Part shown: piece after piece, positions 1 through 7,976 of the stretch | Numbering within the stretch: position 1 is the first letter of the stretch | Layout of the letters: each line of letters starts with the position of its first letter | Source of the DNA: Roseomonas aeriglobus | GTDB lineage: Bacteria > Pseudomonadota > Alphaproteobacteria > Sphingomonadales > Sphingomonadaceae | Direction of reading: 5' to 3' | Length of the DNA stretch: 64,000 nt | NCBI GenBank assembly: GCA_016937575.1 | Contig: JAFHKN010000002.1 | Coordinates: 1,612,001-1,676,000 of the forward strand | The notes under the pieces: model-generated | Databases searched by the model: none | What the model saw: only the letters and a program-made list of their open reading frames with translations | Told to the model about the DNA's origin: nothing | Position numbers and translations under genes: made by a program

Positions 1-668
1 GTCGCCGCGATCGCGACGGCTTCGCAGTACAGGCGGATCGCACGGCTTGCGTCATCGTTCGCCGGGACCGGGAAGGCGATGCCGTCCGGGCTGACGTTCG
101 AATCGAGGATCGCGACGACCGGGATGCCCAGCGTGTTCGCTTCCTTGATCGCCAGCTCTTCCTTGTTCGCGTCGATCACGAACATGATGTCCGGCACGCC
201 GCCCATGTCCTTGATACCGCCCAGCGACAGCTCGAGCTTGTCGCGCTCGCGGGTCAGCTGCAGGACTTCCTTCTTGGTCAGACCGGTGGTGTCACCCGAC
301 AGCTGCTCGTCCAGCGCCTTGAAACGCTTGATCGACCCCGAGATGGTCTTCCAGTTGGTGAGCATGCCACCGAGCCAGCGGTGGTTGACGTAATACTGAC
401 CGGCCTTGCGCGCAGCTTCCGCGATCGGCTCCTGCGCCTGGCGCTTGGTGCCGACGAACAGGACCTTGCCGCCGCCGGCGACGGTCGAGCTGATGAATTC
501 CAGCGCGCGCGCGAACAGCGGAACGGTCTGCGACAGGTCGAGGATGTGCACGCCGTTGCGATCGCCGAAAATGTACGGCTTCATCTTCGGGTTCCAGCGG
601 TGGGTCTGGTGGCCGAAGTGAGCGCCCGATTCGAGCAACGCGTGCATGGAGACGACAGGAGCCGCCAT
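1..668 (-). CDS. rpsB: 30S ribosomal protein S2 (C-terminal end outside window)
   Basis: The reverse strand encodes ribosomal protein S2, a structural protein of the small subunit needed for S1 binding and initiation. The N-terminus reads [20 protein letters not shown], and the S2 signatures for the [23 protein letters not shown] and [12 protein letters not shown] stretches all follow. The start ATG at 668 is preceded by an AAAGGA ribosome site. About 222 codons are visible; the C-terminus lies left of base 1. In most bacteria tsf follows rpsB, so it would be expected outside the window to the left. The upstream 300 bases are shared with a divergent SOS-type promoter. Confidence 0.97.
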   Translation of the reverse strand, partial: MAAPVVSMHALLESGAHFGHQTHRWNPKMKPYIFGDRNGVHILDLSQTVPLFARALEFISSTVAGGGKVLFVGTKRQAQEPIAEAARKAGQYYVNHRWLGGMLTNWKTISGSIKRFKALDEQLSGDTTGLTKKEVLQLTRERDKLELSLGGIKDMGGVPDIMFVIDANKEELAIKEANTLGIPVVAILDSNVSPDGIAFPVPANDDASRAIRLYCEAVAIAA

Positions 669-834
669 AGGATAGGTCCTTTCCGGTTAAGCCTCTGGGA
701 AGCGATGACCGGCCGTGTGATGCGCTCAAAGCGCCGGCGGGCACCGGGTTATGTGCTTCCCATGCGGGGTTGAGGCGGCGCGCTTAGTCCAAGTTTCGGA
801 ACGATGCAAGCGCTCTAAGTGGAACAAAAAGAGA

Positions 835-864
835 TTGACACCCGGAACGATAGAGGAACATAAA
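835..864 (+). promoter_or_regulatory. SOS-type promoter with LexA box between -35 and -10
   Basis: A perfect -35 hexamer TTGACA (835-840) is followed 18 bases later by CATAAA (859-864). Between them sits GAAC-GATAGAG-GAAC (845-859), an exact match to the GAAC-N7-GAAC LexA operator of alphaproteobacteria. The operator occupies the whole spacer, so bound LexA would block RNA polymerase. Transcription would run rightward into the small membrane-protein gene starting at 981, leaving a leader of about 110 bases. The leader holds a 7-bp hairpin (GTTCCGA/TCGGAAC, 891-909) and a possible 28-codon upstream frame (889-975) without a clear ribosome site. The rest of 669-980 is the divergent rpsB leader with nothing else recognised. 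Confidence 0.75.
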
Positions 865-980
865 GGCATCACCGCCCGAACAGAGCGGATGTTCCGACTT
901 TTTCGGAACAACTTATGTGGTCAAGCGTCTGGATTCATTGAGTTTCGGGTCAACGAAGCTCGGCAGGGAGCCTGAGGGTG

Positions 981-1208
981 ATGGCAATTCTCTCATACGC
1001 AGTGTTCGGTGCGGCTTTTGTGGCTGCGGCCTGGGCGATCTGGGCAACGATTGCGCCCCAATATGCGCGCATCGTGGATCTGCTCGTCAACGGTCCGGTC
1101 GTCACCCCGTTGTTGCCGGCGCCGGTTCCGGCGCGCAGCAATCTTCGCAACGTCAGGGTGCAGGGGCTGGCGGCATCGCCGCGATCGCCGCAGCGCGCTG
1201 CCGCCTGA
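981..1208 (+). CDS. Small single-span membrane protein, putative SOS-induced
   Basis: A 75-residue protein. Residues about 2-24 form one strong hydrophobic segment (MAILSYAVFGAAFVAAAWAI), followed by a short amphipathic stretch around residues 28-40 and then a Pro/Ala/Arg-rich tail that should be disordered. The ATG at 981 has GGGAG/GAGGG purine-rich sequence just upstream; a GTG at 978 is an alternative. I do not recognise a family. Its only visible control is the LexA-box promoter at 835-864, so it should be induced by DNA damage. Small inner-membrane SOS proteins in Caulobacter (SidA) inhibit division; a similar role here is inference only. The 3' 56 bases overlap the end of pssA on the other strand. 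Confidence 0.6.
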   Translation: MAILSYAVFGAAFVAAAWAIWATIAPQYARIVDLLVNGPVVTPLLPAPVPARSNLRNVRVQGLAASPRSPQRAAA

Positions 1209-1986
1209 TCTTCGCGTACGACCGGACGCTGAACGGCAGCGTCAGAAGGTACAGGATCGTCACGACGCTCAGCGTCTGCCAGGGGGCGGAAATCACGGCG
1301 GCCCCCACCGCGACGATCACGACGATCGCTTCGAACCGGATATTCCGGCGCAGTTTCAGCGACGACCAACTGTATGTCGCGAGGCTCGACACCATCAGCA
1401 CCGCGATCAGTGCGATCCACGGCGCCATCAGCCACGGCGATCGCAGCCAGGGCTCGCCGGTGACGAACCAGAGATACATCGGCAATAGCGCGAGCGCTGC
1501 GCCGGCCGGCGCTGGAACGCCGGTCAGGAACCCCGCCGATTTATGGGGCTGGTCGGCGACGTCGATCCGGGCGTTGAAGCGCGCCAGACGAAGCGCGGCG
1601 AACACGGCATACACCAGCGCGCAGATCCATCCGATCCGGGGTTCGGCCTGAAGCGACCAGAGATAGATCACGATTGCCGGTGTGACCCCGAAATCGATCG
1701 CGTCGGCGAGCGAATCGAGCTCAGCACCGAACCGGCTTTCACCGCGCAGCATCCGCGCGATACGCCCATCGATTCCATCGAGAGCCGCGGCGACCATGAT
1801 GAAGATCACCGACCGCTCCCAGTCGCCACCGATCGCGTAGCGGATCGCGGTCAGACCGGCACAGAGCGCCAGCGCGGTAATTGCATTGGGCACCAACGCC
1901 CGCAGCGGGATGCCACGGTCCGCCCGCTCGGTGCGGTCCCGCCGCCTCAGCGCGAAGCGCGGCTCGCGGAGCGGCTCACTGGGCAA
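1153..1986 (-). CDS. pssA: CDP-diacylglycerol--serine O-phosphatidyltransferase
   Basis: Makes phosphatidylserine from CDP-diacylglycerol and serine in the inner membrane, the first step to phosphatidylethanolamine. The CDP-alcohol phosphotransferase signature D-G-x2-A-R-x8-G-x3-D-x3-D is seen in [11 protein letters not shown]...GAELDSLAD. About seven hydrophobic segments follow, and the tail is Ala/Pro-rich. I place the start at TTG 1986, which overlaps the psd stop codon region by 11 bases and gives 277 residues, a normal length for the family. No ATG or GTG lies between the psd end and the conserved GIPLRA segment except a GTG within it that would truncate the N-terminus. Translated from the psd message. 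Confidence 0.93.
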   Translation of the reverse strand: MPSEPLREPRFALRRRDRTERADRGIPLRALVPNAITALALCAGLTAIRYAIGGDWERSVIFIMVAAALDGIDGRIARMLRGESRFGAELDSLADAIDFGVTPAIVIYLWSLQAEPRIGWICALVYAVFAALRLARFNARIDVADQPHKSAGFLTGVPAPAGAALALLPMYLWFVTGEPWLRSPWLMAPWIALIAVLMVSSLATYSWSSLKLRRNIRFEAIVVIVAVGAAVISAPWQTLSVVTILYLLTLPFSVRSYAKIRRQRAAAIAAMPPAPAP

Positions 1987-2722
1987 CGCCAATGGCCCTT
2001 TGCACGCCGACACGGCCGATGATCGTCTCGCCGGCCACCGCGCGCTGACCGAGCGCGACCTGCGGCTCATAGCCGTCGGGCAGATAGACCTCGACGCGGC
2101 TGCCGAAGCGGATCAGGCCGATGCGCTGTCCGACCGCGACGATATCGCCGACCTTGGTGAAGGTCATGATCCGCCGTGCCACGAGACCTGCGATCTGCGT
2201 GAAGCCGACCTTCGTCCCGTCCGCGCCCTCGACCACGAAATGCTGTCGCTCGTTTTCATCCGACGCCTTGTCGAGATCGGCGTTCAGGAATTTGCCCGAG
2301 ATATAGACGACCTGGCGGATCGTCCCCGAGATCGGCGTACGGTTGATGTGCACGTCGAACACCGACATGAACACCGACACACGCACGAGCGGTGCATCGC
2401 CCAGCCCCTGCGGCCCGGCCAATTCCCGCGGCACCGGAACGCGCTCGATCATCGTGACGAGCCCGTCGGCGGGCGAGACGATCAGCCCCTCCCCCTGCGG
2501 TGTCGTCCGGATCGGATCGCGGAAGAAGGCGGCGACCCAGATGGTCAGGCCGATGAACGGCCACGCCCAGAACCAACCACCCAGCCACAGCGCGAGTAGG
2601 GCTAGGCCGCCGGCGATGATCGTGTATTTCCGTCCCTCTGGGTGGACGCTCGGAAACCGCCACTTGACGGTCGTCGTAACGGGCAGGCCGCCGGGGCCTT
2701 CGGGCTTGGAAAGCGAAGTCAT
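1976..2722 (-). CDS. psd: Phosphatidylserine decarboxylase
   Basis: Decarboxylates phosphatidylserine to phosphatidylethanolamine. The enzyme is made as a proenzyme that cleaves itself to create a pyruvoyl cofactor. Near the C-terminus the [11 protein letters not shown] segment carries the Gly-Ser cleavage site of the short, one-chain (PSD-A) class. A hydrophobic segment lies at about residues 35-65 ([16 protein letters not shown]). The start ATG at 2722 gives 248 residues; a TTG at 2758 would add 12 residues, but neither has a convincing ribosome site. The downstream pssA overlaps the end, so the two consecutive pathway enzymes are one transcription and translation unit. Confidence 0.93.
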   Translation of the reverse strand: MTSLSKPEGPGGLPVTTTVKWRFPSVHPEGRKYTIIAGGLALLALWLGGWFWAWPFIGLTIWVAAFFRDPIRTTPQGEGLIVSPADGLVTMIERVPVPRELAGPQGLGDAPLVRVSVFMSVFDVHINRTPISGTIRQVVYISGKFLNADLDKASDENERQHFVVEGADGTKVGFTQIAGLVARRIMTFTKVGDIVAVGQRIGLIRFGSRVEVYLPDGYEPQVALGQRAVAGETIIGRVGVQRAIGVAQ

Positions 2723-2800
2723 TATGGTTCGATTAGACGTCGTGGCATCCCCTGACAACGCCGGATGCGGAGGTATCGATCCGGCGCGCGGCGGCGAACG

Positions 2801-3487
2801 TCAGATGCCGGTCCACTGCAAACCGGCCGGAAGGTCGGATGCCGAGAAGTCGACCTGAAGAACGCGCCGGTGGTTAGCCGAGATCGCCGCATCCGAGGCA
2901 TGAAGGATTGGCGTCGCATATACCCAGACATCGCCTGCCCGGGCCGTACATCGATAGATTCCACAACGGTCGACCGCATCGGGAACCGCCATGACCGGAA
3001 TCCGGCCGAGGAGATGCGAACCGGGTGCGATCAAGAGCGGCGCGTTCGAATCCGGCACGTCGTCCAGATGCACCCGCACGGTCAGCATACCAGCCAGCAC
3101 GCCGAAAGGCGGTTCGACATGATGCAATCCTGCCTTCATGGTCCAGGCGCCGAAGCCATCCACGTCCGCCCTGTTCCGCACGCAAATGGTCCGATCCTGA
3201 TGCCACCCGAGCGACCAATTCGTCGCTGGCGACTTGTCGAACAGAATCGCCCGGACTGCGCGGGCATCTGGGCCCAGCAGGTTCGTGACAAGCGCCCCGA
3301 TGTTACCCGGAGCACGCAGGACCGACCTGAGCGATGCGATGCCATGCAATCGCACGCCTGCACGATCCTGCGGGATCGCTTCGGCAATTGCGTGCAAGGT
3401 CGTCAGGTCGGGCAATGCCGCTCCGACGTAGCACTGCGCGCCATCTGCGGCCAACGTCAGGGGGCGTCTGTCGACAGTGTCGCTCAT
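2801..3487 (-). CDS. Phytanoyl-CoA dioxygenase (PhyH) family protein
   Basis: A 228-residue Fe(II)/2-oxoglutarate-type oxygenase. The iron-binding facial triad is visible as His and Asp in GWHQDRT and a distal His in APGSHLLGRI, with an Arg in the RRVLQVDF stretch that would hold 2-oxoglutarate. The double-stranded beta-helix signature order (HxD ... H ... R) is intact, so it should be active. The substrate cannot be read from sequence; relatives hydroxylate fatty acyl-CoAs, secondary metabolites or small acids. The start ATG at 3487 begins MSDTVDRRPL. It stands alone, divergent from icd, with about 115 bases between the two starts. Confidence 0.82.
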   Translation of the reverse strand: MSDTVDRRPLTLAADGAQCYVGAALPDLTTLHAIAEAIPQDRAGVRLHGIASLRSVLRAPGNIGALVTNLLGPDARAVRAILFDKSPATNWSLGWHQDRTICVRNRADVDGFGAWTMKAGLHHVEPPFGVLAGMLTVRVHLDDVPDSNAPLLIAPGSHLLGRIPVMAVPDAVDRCGIYRCTARAGDVWVYATPILHASDAAISANHRRVLQVDFSASDLPAGLQWTGI

Positions 3488-3602
3488 CCAGACAGCTAAG
3501 CGTGCGCACCAGCGATCGCAACGATCCTCTCGGCACGGTTGATCCCTGCGGCCCCCTCCCCTAGACGCGCCGTCAAACCCTCGTTTTAAGGACGAAAAGA
3601 GC

Positions 3603-4826
3603 ATGGCGAAGATCAAGGTGAAAACGCCCGTCGTGGAGATCGACGGCGACGAAATGACGCGGATCATCTGGGAATGGATCCGTGAGCGCCTGATCAAGCC
3701 CTATCTCGACATCGACCTGAAGTATTACGATCTGTCGGTTCAGAAGCGCGACGAGACCAACGACCAGATCACGATCGATTCGGCGAACGCGATCAAGGAA
3801 TATGGCGTCGGCGTGAAGTGCGCGACGATCACCCCGGACGAAGCGCGCGTCGAGGAGTTCAATCTCAAGGAAATGTGGAAGTCGCCGAACGGCACCATCC
3901 GCAACATCCTGGGCGGCGTCGTCTTCCGCGAGCCGATCGTCATCAGCAACGTCCCGCGCCTGATCCCGGGCTGGACCAAGCCGATCGTCGTCGGCCGTCA
4001 CGCCTTCGGCGACCAGTATCGCGCGACCGATTTCAAGGTGCCGGGCCCGGGCAAGCTGCGCATGGTCTGGGAAGGCGAGAACGGCGAGAAGATCGAGAAG
4101 GACGTGTTCAACTTCCCCGCGGCCGGCGTCGCGATGGGCATGTACAACCTCGACGACTCGATCCGCGACTTCGCGCGTGCCTCGTTCAACTACGGCCTGA
4201 ACCTGAAGTGGCCGGTGTATCTGTCGACCAAGAACACGATCCTGAAGGCCTATGACGGCCGCTTCAAGGACCTGTTCCAGGAAGTGTTCGACACCGAAGG
4301 CTTTGCCGAGAAGTTCAAGGAAGCCGGCATCGTCTACGAACATCGCCTGATCGACGACATGGTCGCCTCGGCGCTCAAGTGGAGCGGCGAATTCGTGTGG
4401 GCGTGCAAGAACTATGACGGCGACGTCCAGTCGGACCAGGTCGCACAAGGCTTCGGCTCGCTCGGCCTGATGACCTCGGTCCTGCTGTCGCCGGACGGCA
4501 AGACGGTCGAGGCGGAAGCCGCGCATGGCACCGTTACCCGCCACTATCGCCAGCACCAGCAGGGCAAGGCGACGTCGACCAACCCGATCGCGTCGATCTT
4601 CGCCTGGACCGGCGGCCTAAAGTTCCGCGGCAAGTTCGACGATACGCCCGACGTCACCCGCTTCGCCGAGACGCTGGAACAGGTCTGCATCGAGACGGTC
4701 GAAAGCGGTCAGATGACCAAGGATCTCGCGATCCTGATCGGCCCGGATCAGCCGTGGATGACGACCGAACAGTTCTTCGAGGCGGTCCGCCAGAACCTCG
4801 AGAACAAGATGGCTGCCTGGCAGTAG
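3603..4826 (+). CDS. icd: NADP-dependent isocitrate dehydrogenase
   Basis: Oxidises isocitrate to 2-oxoglutarate and CO2 with NADP in the TCA cycle. At 407 residues it belongs to the homodimeric, eukaryote-like subfamily rather than the E. coli type: it starts [20 protein letters not shown], has the substrate-phosphate motif around [12 protein letters not shown], and the dehydrogenase signature near [35 protein letters not shown] with downstream TNP is the NADP-binding region. An AAGGA-type site lies 5' of the ATG (GGACGAAAAGAGC). Convergent with the small exported protein at 4836, with only nine bases between stops. Confidence 0.97.
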   Translation: MAKIKVKTPVVEIDGDEMTRIIWEWIRERLIKPYLDIDLKYYDLSVQKRDETNDQITIDSANAIKEYGVGVKCATITPDEARVEEFNLKEMWKSPNGTIRNILGGVVFREPIVISNVPRLIPGWTKPIVVGRHAFGDQYRATDFKVPGPGKLRMVWEGENGEKIEKDVFNFPAAGVAMGMYNLDDSIRDFARASFNYGLNLKWPVYLSTKNTILKAYDGRFKDLFQEVFDTEGFAEKFKEAGIVYEHRLIDDMVASALKWSGEFVWACKNYDGDVQSDQVAQGFGSLGLMTSVLLSPDGKTVEAEAAHGTVTRHYRQHQQGKATSTNPIASIFAWTGGLKFRGKFDDTPDVTRFAETLEQVCIETVESGQMTKDLAILIGPDQPWMTTEQFFEAVRQNLENKMAAWQ

Positions 4827-4835
4827 AGAACGACG

Positions 4836-5357
4836 TCAGCGACGGCGAAACTCGGCCACGAGTCCGCCGTCGCCTTCGATCGTGGCCGCCCTCCCCGGCA
4901 CAAGCTGCACGGCGCCGCGAGTCTCGACGATCCGCACTGCATTGCACTGTCCCCTGACCGGTCGCGTCCACCGGACGATGACATACATGATACCGTTCGT
5001 ATCGGGACGCCCGCCCGGAGCGGTCGACCGGGCCGGCGTCAGCGACACGTTAATCTCGCGGCGGTTGGGCTGGATCAACTGGACGTCACGGCAGCTGTCA
5101 TCCGCCGGCTCGGTCACGCTCTTCTGCCAATTGGCGCCGGTCCGCGTGCCGATCGACACGGTCTCCTCGGCCAGTACGCCTTCCGACGAGCGCAACCTGA
5201 AGTCGATTTGAAACCGTTCCTCTGCGGCCACCGGGCCTTGGAAGACGGGAAAGCTCAATCGCGCGGCAGGAGAAGGCGGCGCGGGCGGCGCGGGCGGCGC
5301 GGACGGGAGCGAGGCCGCGGCCTGAAGCAGCACGGGAGCGAGCAGGACCACGGTCAT
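4836..5357 (-). CDS. Hypothetical exported protein, Pro/Ala-rich N-terminus
   Basis: A 173-residue protein that I cannot assign to a family. Residues 1-15 (MTVVLLAPVLLQAAA) are a short signal-like hydrophobic stretch, followed by a Pro/Ala-rich linker of about 20 residues and then a predicted beta-rich domain with two Cys (in DDSCRDV and RGQCNAV) that could form a disulphide in the periplasm. The start ATG at 5357 has a GGAGGA ribosome site five bases upstream; a GTG at 5360 is too close to that site. Single gene facing the icd terminus. Confidence 0.7.
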   Translation of the reverse strand: MTVVLLAPVLLQAAASLPSAPPAPPAPPSPAARLSFPVFQGPVAAEERFQIDFRLRSSEGVLAEETVSIGTRTGANWQKSVTEPADDSCRDVQLIQPNRREINVSLTPARSTAPGGRPDTNGIMYVIVRWTRPVRGQCNAVRIVETRGAVQLVPGRAATIEGDGGLVAEFRRR

Positions 5358-5508
5358 CACTTCCTCCGAATCGGACGCTCTGTGCCTAATCCGTGGTCCT
5401 TGCCCGTTCGCGAAGAAAGCTGCTTAACCGGCCCCGGCCGGACATTTCCGAACGAGAAACGCCGTCGACGATCGTTTCGGTCATGACAGCGTCGCGATCC
5501 TGTTCATA

Positions 5509-7290
5509 ATGGCCGGCATGGCGCTCAACCTCGGCAATCACCAGTTTTCGGACGCTCTCGTCATCCTCGGTGCCGCGGGGATCGTCATCCCCGCCTTCGC
5601 GCGGTTTCGCATCAGCCCGGTCATCGGCTTCATCCTCGTCGGTATCCTCGTCGGCCCGGCGGGACTGAGCACGCTGATGCCGCAGGCGCCGTGGCTATAT
5701 TACGTCACGATCAGCGATCCGGAGTCGATCGAGCCCTTCGCGGAGCTGGGCATCATCCTTCTCCTGTTCACGATCGGCCTGGAGCTGTCGTTCAAGCGGC
5801 TGTGGACGATGCGGCGGCTGGTGTTCGGCCTGGGTGCGTTCGAATTGCTTGTCGCGGCCGCCGTCATTGCGCTTGGGCTGCATCTGATCGGCCAGGCGTG
5901 GGCCGGGTCGATCGGGCTGGGCCTGGCGCTTGCGCTGTCGTCGACCGCGCTGGTCCTTCCCCTCGTCGGTGCGGCAAGCCAGGTCGGGCGGCCGGCGTTC
6001 GCGATGTTGCTGTTCGAGGATCTGGCGCTCGTCCCGATCATCTTCGCGCTGGGGGCGATGGCGCCGACCGCAGGCGCGGACGGCTGGGCGAACCTGGGTA
6101 CGGTTGCGATCCGTGGCGCGATCGCCGTCGCAGCGCTGTACGTCGCGGGGCGATTCGTCCTGCCGCGACTGTTCGCGCAGGCGGCCCGGACCAAGAACCC
6201 CGAACTCTTCCTCGCCGCCAGCCTGCTGGTCGTCATCGTCGCCAGCCTGATCACGACCGCTGCGGGCCTGTCGCCGATCGTCGGCGCGCTGCTTGCCGGG
6301 CTGCTGATCGCCGAAACCGAATATCGCGAAGAGGTCGAGGTGATGACCGAGCCCTTCAAGGGCCTGGCGCTCGGCGTGTTCCTGCTCACGGTCGGCATGC
6401 GGCTCGACCTGCGACTGATCATGGCCAACTGGCCGTCGCTGTTGGCGGCGATCATCGGCGTCATGGCGGTCAAGATCGTGGTCACGACCGGTGTCCTGCG
6501 GTTCACCGGCACGCGCACCGGCACCGCGGCGGAAACGGGGGTGCTGATGTCGAGCCCCTCGGAAACCACGCTAATTGTGCTCGGCGTAGCCACGCAGGCC
6601 GCCCTCATCCAGCCTTCGACGGCCGCCTTCTGGACGACGGTGACCGCAATCGGCCTGACGATCACACCCCTCCTTGCCAAGGCCGGCCAAGGCATCGCGC
6701 GACGGATCGACCGGCAGGAGCGAATGGCCGATCCTGAGGTCGATACCGATCGCCCCGGCACCGTCATCATCGGCTTCGGGCGCGTCGGGCGGACGGTGGC
6801 CGACATGCTGCGGGTCCATAACAAACCGTTCGTTGCGGTGGATGCCGACATCGATGGCGTGAACGCCGCGCGCAAGCAGGGCTATCCGGTCATTTTCGGG
6901 GATGTCGCGCGCTCGGAGATGGTCGATCGCCTGCGGCTGGGCCACGCCGATGCGCTGATCCTGACGATGGATGATCCGGTACTGACGGTCAGCCTGGCGC
7001 GACGCGTGCGGGCGTGGGTGCCCAAGCTGCCGATCATCGCCCGCGCCCGTGACGCGGCCCATGCCGCCGAACTCTACAAGGCGGGAGTCACCGACGCGGT
7101 GCCAGAGACGCTCGAAAGCTCGCTTCAGCTGTCGGAAGCCGTTCTGGTCGATATCGGCGTCGCGATGGGGCCGGTCATCGCCTCCATTCACGAAAAGCGC
7201 GACGAGATGCGCCAGCAGATCAAGGCCGCCGCCGACCTCGATCGCGAACCGCGCATCCGTCGTGTCCGCCGCACGGGCGAACTCGGCTGA
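5509..7290 (+). CDS. CPA2-family cation:proton antiporter with RCK domain (KefB/KefC-like)
   Basis: A 593-residue inner-membrane monovalent cation/proton antiporter. Residues about 10-400 form a Na+/H+ exchanger domain with 12-13 hydrophobic segments, including FRISPVIGFILVGILVGPAG and the conserved LALALSSTALVLPL and LLFEDLALVPI segments. Residues about 420-535 are a TrkA-N/RCK nucleotide-binding domain with the Rossmann motif GFGRVGRTVADML and an acidic VDAD at the end of beta-2. No TrkA-C domain follows. The first of two closely spaced ATGs (5509, 5518) is used. Likely role is K+ efflux or pH homeostasis gated by NAD(H); whether it is glutathione-adduct gated like Kef is not visible. Confidence 0.88.
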   Translation: MAGMALNLGNHQFSDALVILGAAGIVIPAFARFRISPVIGFILVGILVGPAGLSTLMPQAPWLYYVTISDPESIEPFAELGIILLLFTIGLELSFKRLWTMRRLVFGLGAFELLVAAAVIALGLHLIGQAWAGSIGLGLALALSSTALVLPLVGAASQVGRPAFAMLLFEDLALVPIIFALGAMAPTAGADGWANLGTVAIRGAIAVAALYVAGRFVLPRLFAQAARTKNPELFLAASLLVVIVASLITTAAGLSPIVGALLAGLLIAETEYREEVEVMTEPFKGLALGVFLLTVGMRLDLRLIMANWPSLLAAIIGVMAVKIVVTTGVLRFTGTRTGTAAETGVLMSSPSETTLIVLGVATQAALIQPSTAAFWTTVTAIGLTITPLLAKAGQGIARRIDRQERMADPEVDTDRPGTVIIGFGRVGRTVADMLRVHNKPFVAVDADIDGVNAARKQGYPVIFGDVARSEMVDRLRLGHADALILTMDDPVLTVSLARRVRAWVPKLPIIARARDAAHAAELYKAGVTDAVPETLESSLQLSEAVLVDIGVAMGPVIASIHEKRDEMRQQIKAAADLDREPRIRRVRRTGELG

Positions 7291-7379
7291 ACGGGGAAGA
7301 CAGGTACAGTTCAGCCCGGAAACCGTATCCAGTCACGGATCGTTACCCCTGCGATCCAACACCAAGACTGGAGAAGACC

Positions 7380-7937
7380 ATGACGTTTTTCGCGACCGCC
7401 CTGCTGCTCGGCACTGCCGCGGCGCCGGCCGCGCTGGCCCAAACTGCCACTGCGACTCCTGCGCCTGCGACGCCCGCCCCCGCTGCCCAGACCGCGCCGC
7501 AAGGCCCGGCCGTCGGTGTGACCGTGAAGGATACGGCGAACGGCGAGGTCGGCACGATCGAGGCGATCAACGGCGATCTCGCCGTCATCAACACCGGCAC
7601 GAACAAGGTCAGCTATCCGCTGAACGCGATGACGCCGACACCGACCGGCCCGATCATCGCCCTCACCAAGGCCCAGCTGGATGCAAGCTTCGTCGAACAA
7701 CAGGCGAAAGCCGCGGCGGAACTGCAGACCCGCCTCACCGCGGGCACCGAAGTGTTCGCTCGCGACGGGACGACCAAACTGGGCACGATCAAGGCGGTGG
7801 ATGCCGAATTCGTGACGCTGACAACCACCGCGGGCAAGGACGTACGGTTGCCCAAGGGCGGGTTCGCGACGGGTCGGGTCGGGCTCGTCATCGGCCTGAC
7901 CGCGGCTGAGTTCACCGCGGCAACCGCCGGGGCGTAA
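7380..7937 (+). CDS. Hypothetical exported protein with two PRC-barrel-like repeats
   Basis: A 185-residue protein with a clear signal peptide (MTFFATALLLGTAAAPAALA, cleavage after ALA) and then a Thr/Pro/Ala linker to about residue 40. The mature part is an internal duplication: residues about 43-100 and 122-182 each carry a strand-rich G-T-I-x-A-x-x-x-x-x-V-T/I pattern and end in a similar LTKAQLDA / LTAAEFTA helix. The pattern resembles PRC-barrel proteins. GGAGAAGACC just precedes the start. No known function; likely periplasmic. A strong hairpin lies ten bases past the stop. Confidence 0.75.
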   Translation: MTFFATALLLGTAAAPAALAQTATATPAPATPAPAAQTAPQGPAVGVTVKDTANGEVGTIEAINGDLAVINTGTNKVSYPLNAMTPTPTGPIIALTKAQLDASFVEQQAKAAAELQTRLTAGTEVFARDGTTKLGTIKAVDAEFVTLTTTAGKDVRLPKGGFATGRVGLVIGLTAAEFTAATAGA

Positions 7938-7947
7938 TCATGATGTG

Positions 7948-7972
7948 GCCCCTCCCCTATCCGGGGAGGGGC
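7948..7972. terminator. Bidirectional hairpin terminator between convergent genes
   Basis: GCCCCTCCCC (7948-7957) pairs perfectly with GGGGAGGGGC (7963-7972) across a five-base loop, a 10-bp GC stem followed on the plus strand by ACTTTTAC. It sits between the stop of the exported repeat protein and the stop of alaS, so it can serve both directions. Confidence 0.75.
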
Positions 7973-7976
7973 ACTT

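Noticed and set aside
889-975. A 28-codon frame in the SOS leader
   Set aside because: It has an ATG and ends just before the small membrane gene, but no ribosome site and no sign of conservation; kept only as a remark in the promoter entry.
950-1651. Long frames on both strands overlapping pssA and the small SOS gene
   Set aside because: They are GC-rich shadow frames of pssA and of the minus-strand reading: Arg/Ala-rich, no ribosome site, no family resemblance.
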